Below, piece after piece: positions 5,020 through 6,468 of a stretch of DNA of 6,468 nucleotides. The notes beneath the pieces were generated by a model. That model was given only the letters and a program-made list of their open reading frames with translations. It ran no database searches and had not been told where the DNA came from. The stretch comes from Cellulomonadaceae bacterium (GTDB lineage: Bacteria > Actinomycetota > Actinomycetes > Actinomycetales > Cellulomonadaceae). The position numbers were made by a program, and so were the translations under genes. The stretch lies in NCBI GenBank assembly GCA_031282935.1, contig JAITCS010000071.1:1-6468 (forward strand). The letters are read 5' to 3'. Every line of letters starts with the position of its first letter. Position 1 is the stretch's first letter.

Positions 5020-6201
5020 GTGGAATGTCGCCATTTCGCTGACCAAACCTGCGGTTCGTGTCCGCTGCTCGGTTTCCCCTACGGTGCCCAGTTGGCGCGC
5101 AAAGACGCAGCGGTGCGGGCGGCGCTTGGCGATTTGGCGAGCGCTGAGGTTTGGTTTCCGCCTGTCGCTTCGCCGCAGTCGGATTTTCGCAATAAAGCCA
5201 AAATGGTAGTTAGCGGAACTGCCGCTAATCCCGTTTTGGGCCTCCCGTTTGGCGTGTCCCTTACTGATTGTCCACTCTATTTGCCACCTATTCGGGCCGC
5301 TTTCCCCGCGATTCTCGATTTCATTAGGCTAGCGGATTTGCAGCCCTACGATTTGACGCCAGCGCTTACGAAAACCAGCCAAAAAACCGCAGCGCACCGT
5401 GGCGAGTTGAAGAATGTTATTGTTACCTGTTCCCCAAGCAATGATCTGATGATTCAGTTCGTGCTGCGATCAAGGGCCACCGAAGCTCGCATCCGATCAA
5501 AACTGCCAAATCTACAGGAGCAATTACCAAATCTTCGCGTAGTTAGCTTGAACATTCATCCTGAGCATAAAGCCGTTGTCCAAGGTGGCGTGGAAATCGT
5601 GCTATCCGACGAAACCGCTTTGCCTTTCCACATTAGTGATGAACTAACTCTCTACGTTGGCCCCCAGTCTTTCTTTCAGACTAACACCTACATCGCAAGT
5701 CGCCTTTACGCTCAGGCCACGAGTTGGCTTTCTGAGGTGAGGCCTTCCACTATCTGGGACTTGTATTGCGGGATCGGTGGTTTCGCGATGGCTGTGGCAC
5801 GGCCAGGGCGCCAAATAACTGGGGTCGAAATCAGCGGTGACGCTATTTCCAACGCTAACAAAGCACGCGACGCTTTGGTCAAGAACATCCCTAACCTTGA
5901 CTTGACATTTCGCAGCGAGGATGCGACTTTATTCGCGAACACTCATAGTATCTCAAGCCCTAACACCGGATTACCGGACGCGGTCATTGTCAACCCGCCG
6001 CGCCGAGGTTTAGGAACCGATTTAGTTCAATGGCTAAACAAATCAGGTATTCCGACAATTCTGTATTCCAGTTGCAACCCAACGACGTTGGCAAAAGACA
6101 TTTCAGAATTGCCTAACTATCAAATAGTAAAGGCGCAACTATTCGATATGTTCCCGAACACCACGCATAGCGAAGTGTTAACGTTGCTAACCCGTCGCTA
6201 A
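5020..6201 (+). CDS. rlmC: 23S rRNA (uracil-747-C5)-methyltransferase RlmC
   Basis: This 393-residue enzyme methylates U747 of 23S rRNA using SAM. It matches E. coli RlmC (RumB, 375 aa) along its whole length and lacks a TRAM domain, as RlmC does. The Fe-S cysteines C3, C11, C14 and C84 keep nearly the E. coli spacing. Other matches are FRNKAKMVVSG (56-66), RGELK (127-131), GPQSFFQTN (214-222), the SAM loop DLYCGIGGF (247-255), NPPRRG (325-330), the nucleophile Cys352 in YSSCNPTTLAKDI and the base Glu385 in FDMFPNTTHSEVLTLL; nucleophile to C-terminus is 41 residues, as in E. coli. GTG 5020 is chosen because it places C3 as in E. coli (MxC) and follows a leaderless -10 box; the frame is open up to TTG 4942, but that extension is unlike the family. 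Small inserts near 115-126 and 309-318 account for the extra length. Confidence 0.93.
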   Translation: MECRHFADQTCGSCPLLGFPYGAQLARKDAAVRAALGDLASAEVWFPPVASPQSDFRNKAKMVVSGTAANPVLGLPFGVSLTDCPLYLPPIRAAFPAILDFIRLADLQPYDLTPALTKTSQKTAAHRGELKNVIVTCSPSNDLMIQFVLRSRATEARIRSKLPNLQEQLPNLRVVSLNIHPEHKAVVQGGVEIVLSDETALPFHISDELTLYVGPQSFFQTNTYIASRLYAQATSWLSEVRPSTIWDLYCGIGGFAMAVARPGRQITGVEISGDAISNANKARDALVKNIPNLDLTFRSEDATLFANTHSISSPNTGLPDAVIVNPPRRGLGTDLVQWLNKSGIPTILYSSCNPTTLAKDISELPNYQIVKAQLFDMFPNTTHSEVLTLLTRR

Positions 6202-6239
6202 AACAGCCCGCCTTAGTTAACCCTCAGATAAAAGCAAAG

Positions 6240-6468
6240 TCACTGCGTAATCCGCTGCGAAGGGCGCACCACCGAATCAACTTGAACTAAATCGACTACC
6301 CCAACTCCGCGAACCTCAGTTTCCCCAAAGGGAGTAAGAATATAGCGATCATCGTCAGCTAACAGCTCAGCGGTCGGGGCATCGACAAGTAAGCAAGACG
6401 GATTAGCTAATTGACTAATCCGAGAAGCCAAATTAACCCCAGGCCCAAATACGTCACCATAGCGCCCC
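6240..6468 (-). CDS. Class III adenylate cyclase, C-terminal fragment (5' part beyond window)
   Basis: The last 75 residues of a longer protein are visible; the frame runs open to the window edge. It begins GRYGDVFGPGVNLASRI, the class III nucleotide cyclase signature. Asp5 of the fragment occupies the adenine-specifying position, and Asn12 and Arg16 (seven and eleven residues later) are the pair that stabilises the transition state, matching Asp/Asn/Arg of mammalian adenylate cyclase. These point to ATP as substrate and cAMP as product. The rest (ANPSCLLVD, then FGETEVRGVGVVDLVQV) fits the last strands of the catalytic domain, so the protein ends shortly after it, with no C-terminal partner domain. 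A TTG inside the signature is not the start. It converges with rlmC across a 38-base gap. Confidence 0.85.
   Translation of the reverse strand, partial: GRYGDVFGPGVNLASRISQLANPSCLLVDAPTAELLADDDRYILTPFGETEVRGVGVVDLVQVDSVVRPSQRITQ

Overview
The window reads as ordinary chromosomal DNA from a moderately GC-rich actinobacterium. Supporting signs are the frequent GTG/TTG starts, TAnnnT -10 boxes placed for leaderless mRNAs, a TRAM-type RNA methyltransferase that has lost its iron-sulfur cysteines, and a membrane-anchored DsbA-like protein with a Pro/Ser/Gly-rich cytoplasmic tail. The moderate GC content (judged by eye, not counted) would fit an Actinomycetaceae-like host, but that placement is an inference. 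No mobile element, CRISPR array, tRNA or rRNA gene was found.

Layout, left to right. Positions 37-1965 hold a plus-strand envelope block: a VanZ-family membrane protein, an overlapping cysteine-containing lipoprotein of unknown function, and a membrane-anchored DsbA-like thiol oxidoreductase. At 1962 this block meets a convergent gene on the minus strand (1962-3470), a TrmA/RlmD-type m5U RNA methyltransferase; the two stop codons overlap. A short divergent region (3471-3582) then leads to a plus-strand S4-domain protein of the Hsp15 type (3583-3957). An AEC-family transporter follows on the minus strand (3995-4930). It diverges from a plus-strand rlmC, the 23S rRNA m5U747 methyltransferase (5020-6201), and their shared intergenic region carries a perfect 6-bp inverted repeat. 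The right edge holds the C-terminal end of a class III adenylate cyclase on the minus strand.

Two themes link the genes. The left block concerns the cell surface: the lipoprotein keeps four cysteines beyond its lipid-anchor cysteine and lies directly upstream of a DsbA-like protein that could oxidise them. The centre and right concern RNA and the 50S ribosome: two paralogous m5U methyltransferases, one with and one without an Fe-S site, and an Hsp15-like 50S-binding protein. I see no clearly new multi-gene system. The points most worth a second look are the repeated -10/N6/start-codon geometry (leaderless transcripts), the inverted repeat upstream of rlmC, the Fe-S loss and the two inserts in the first methyltransferase, and the lipoprotein/DsbA pairing.
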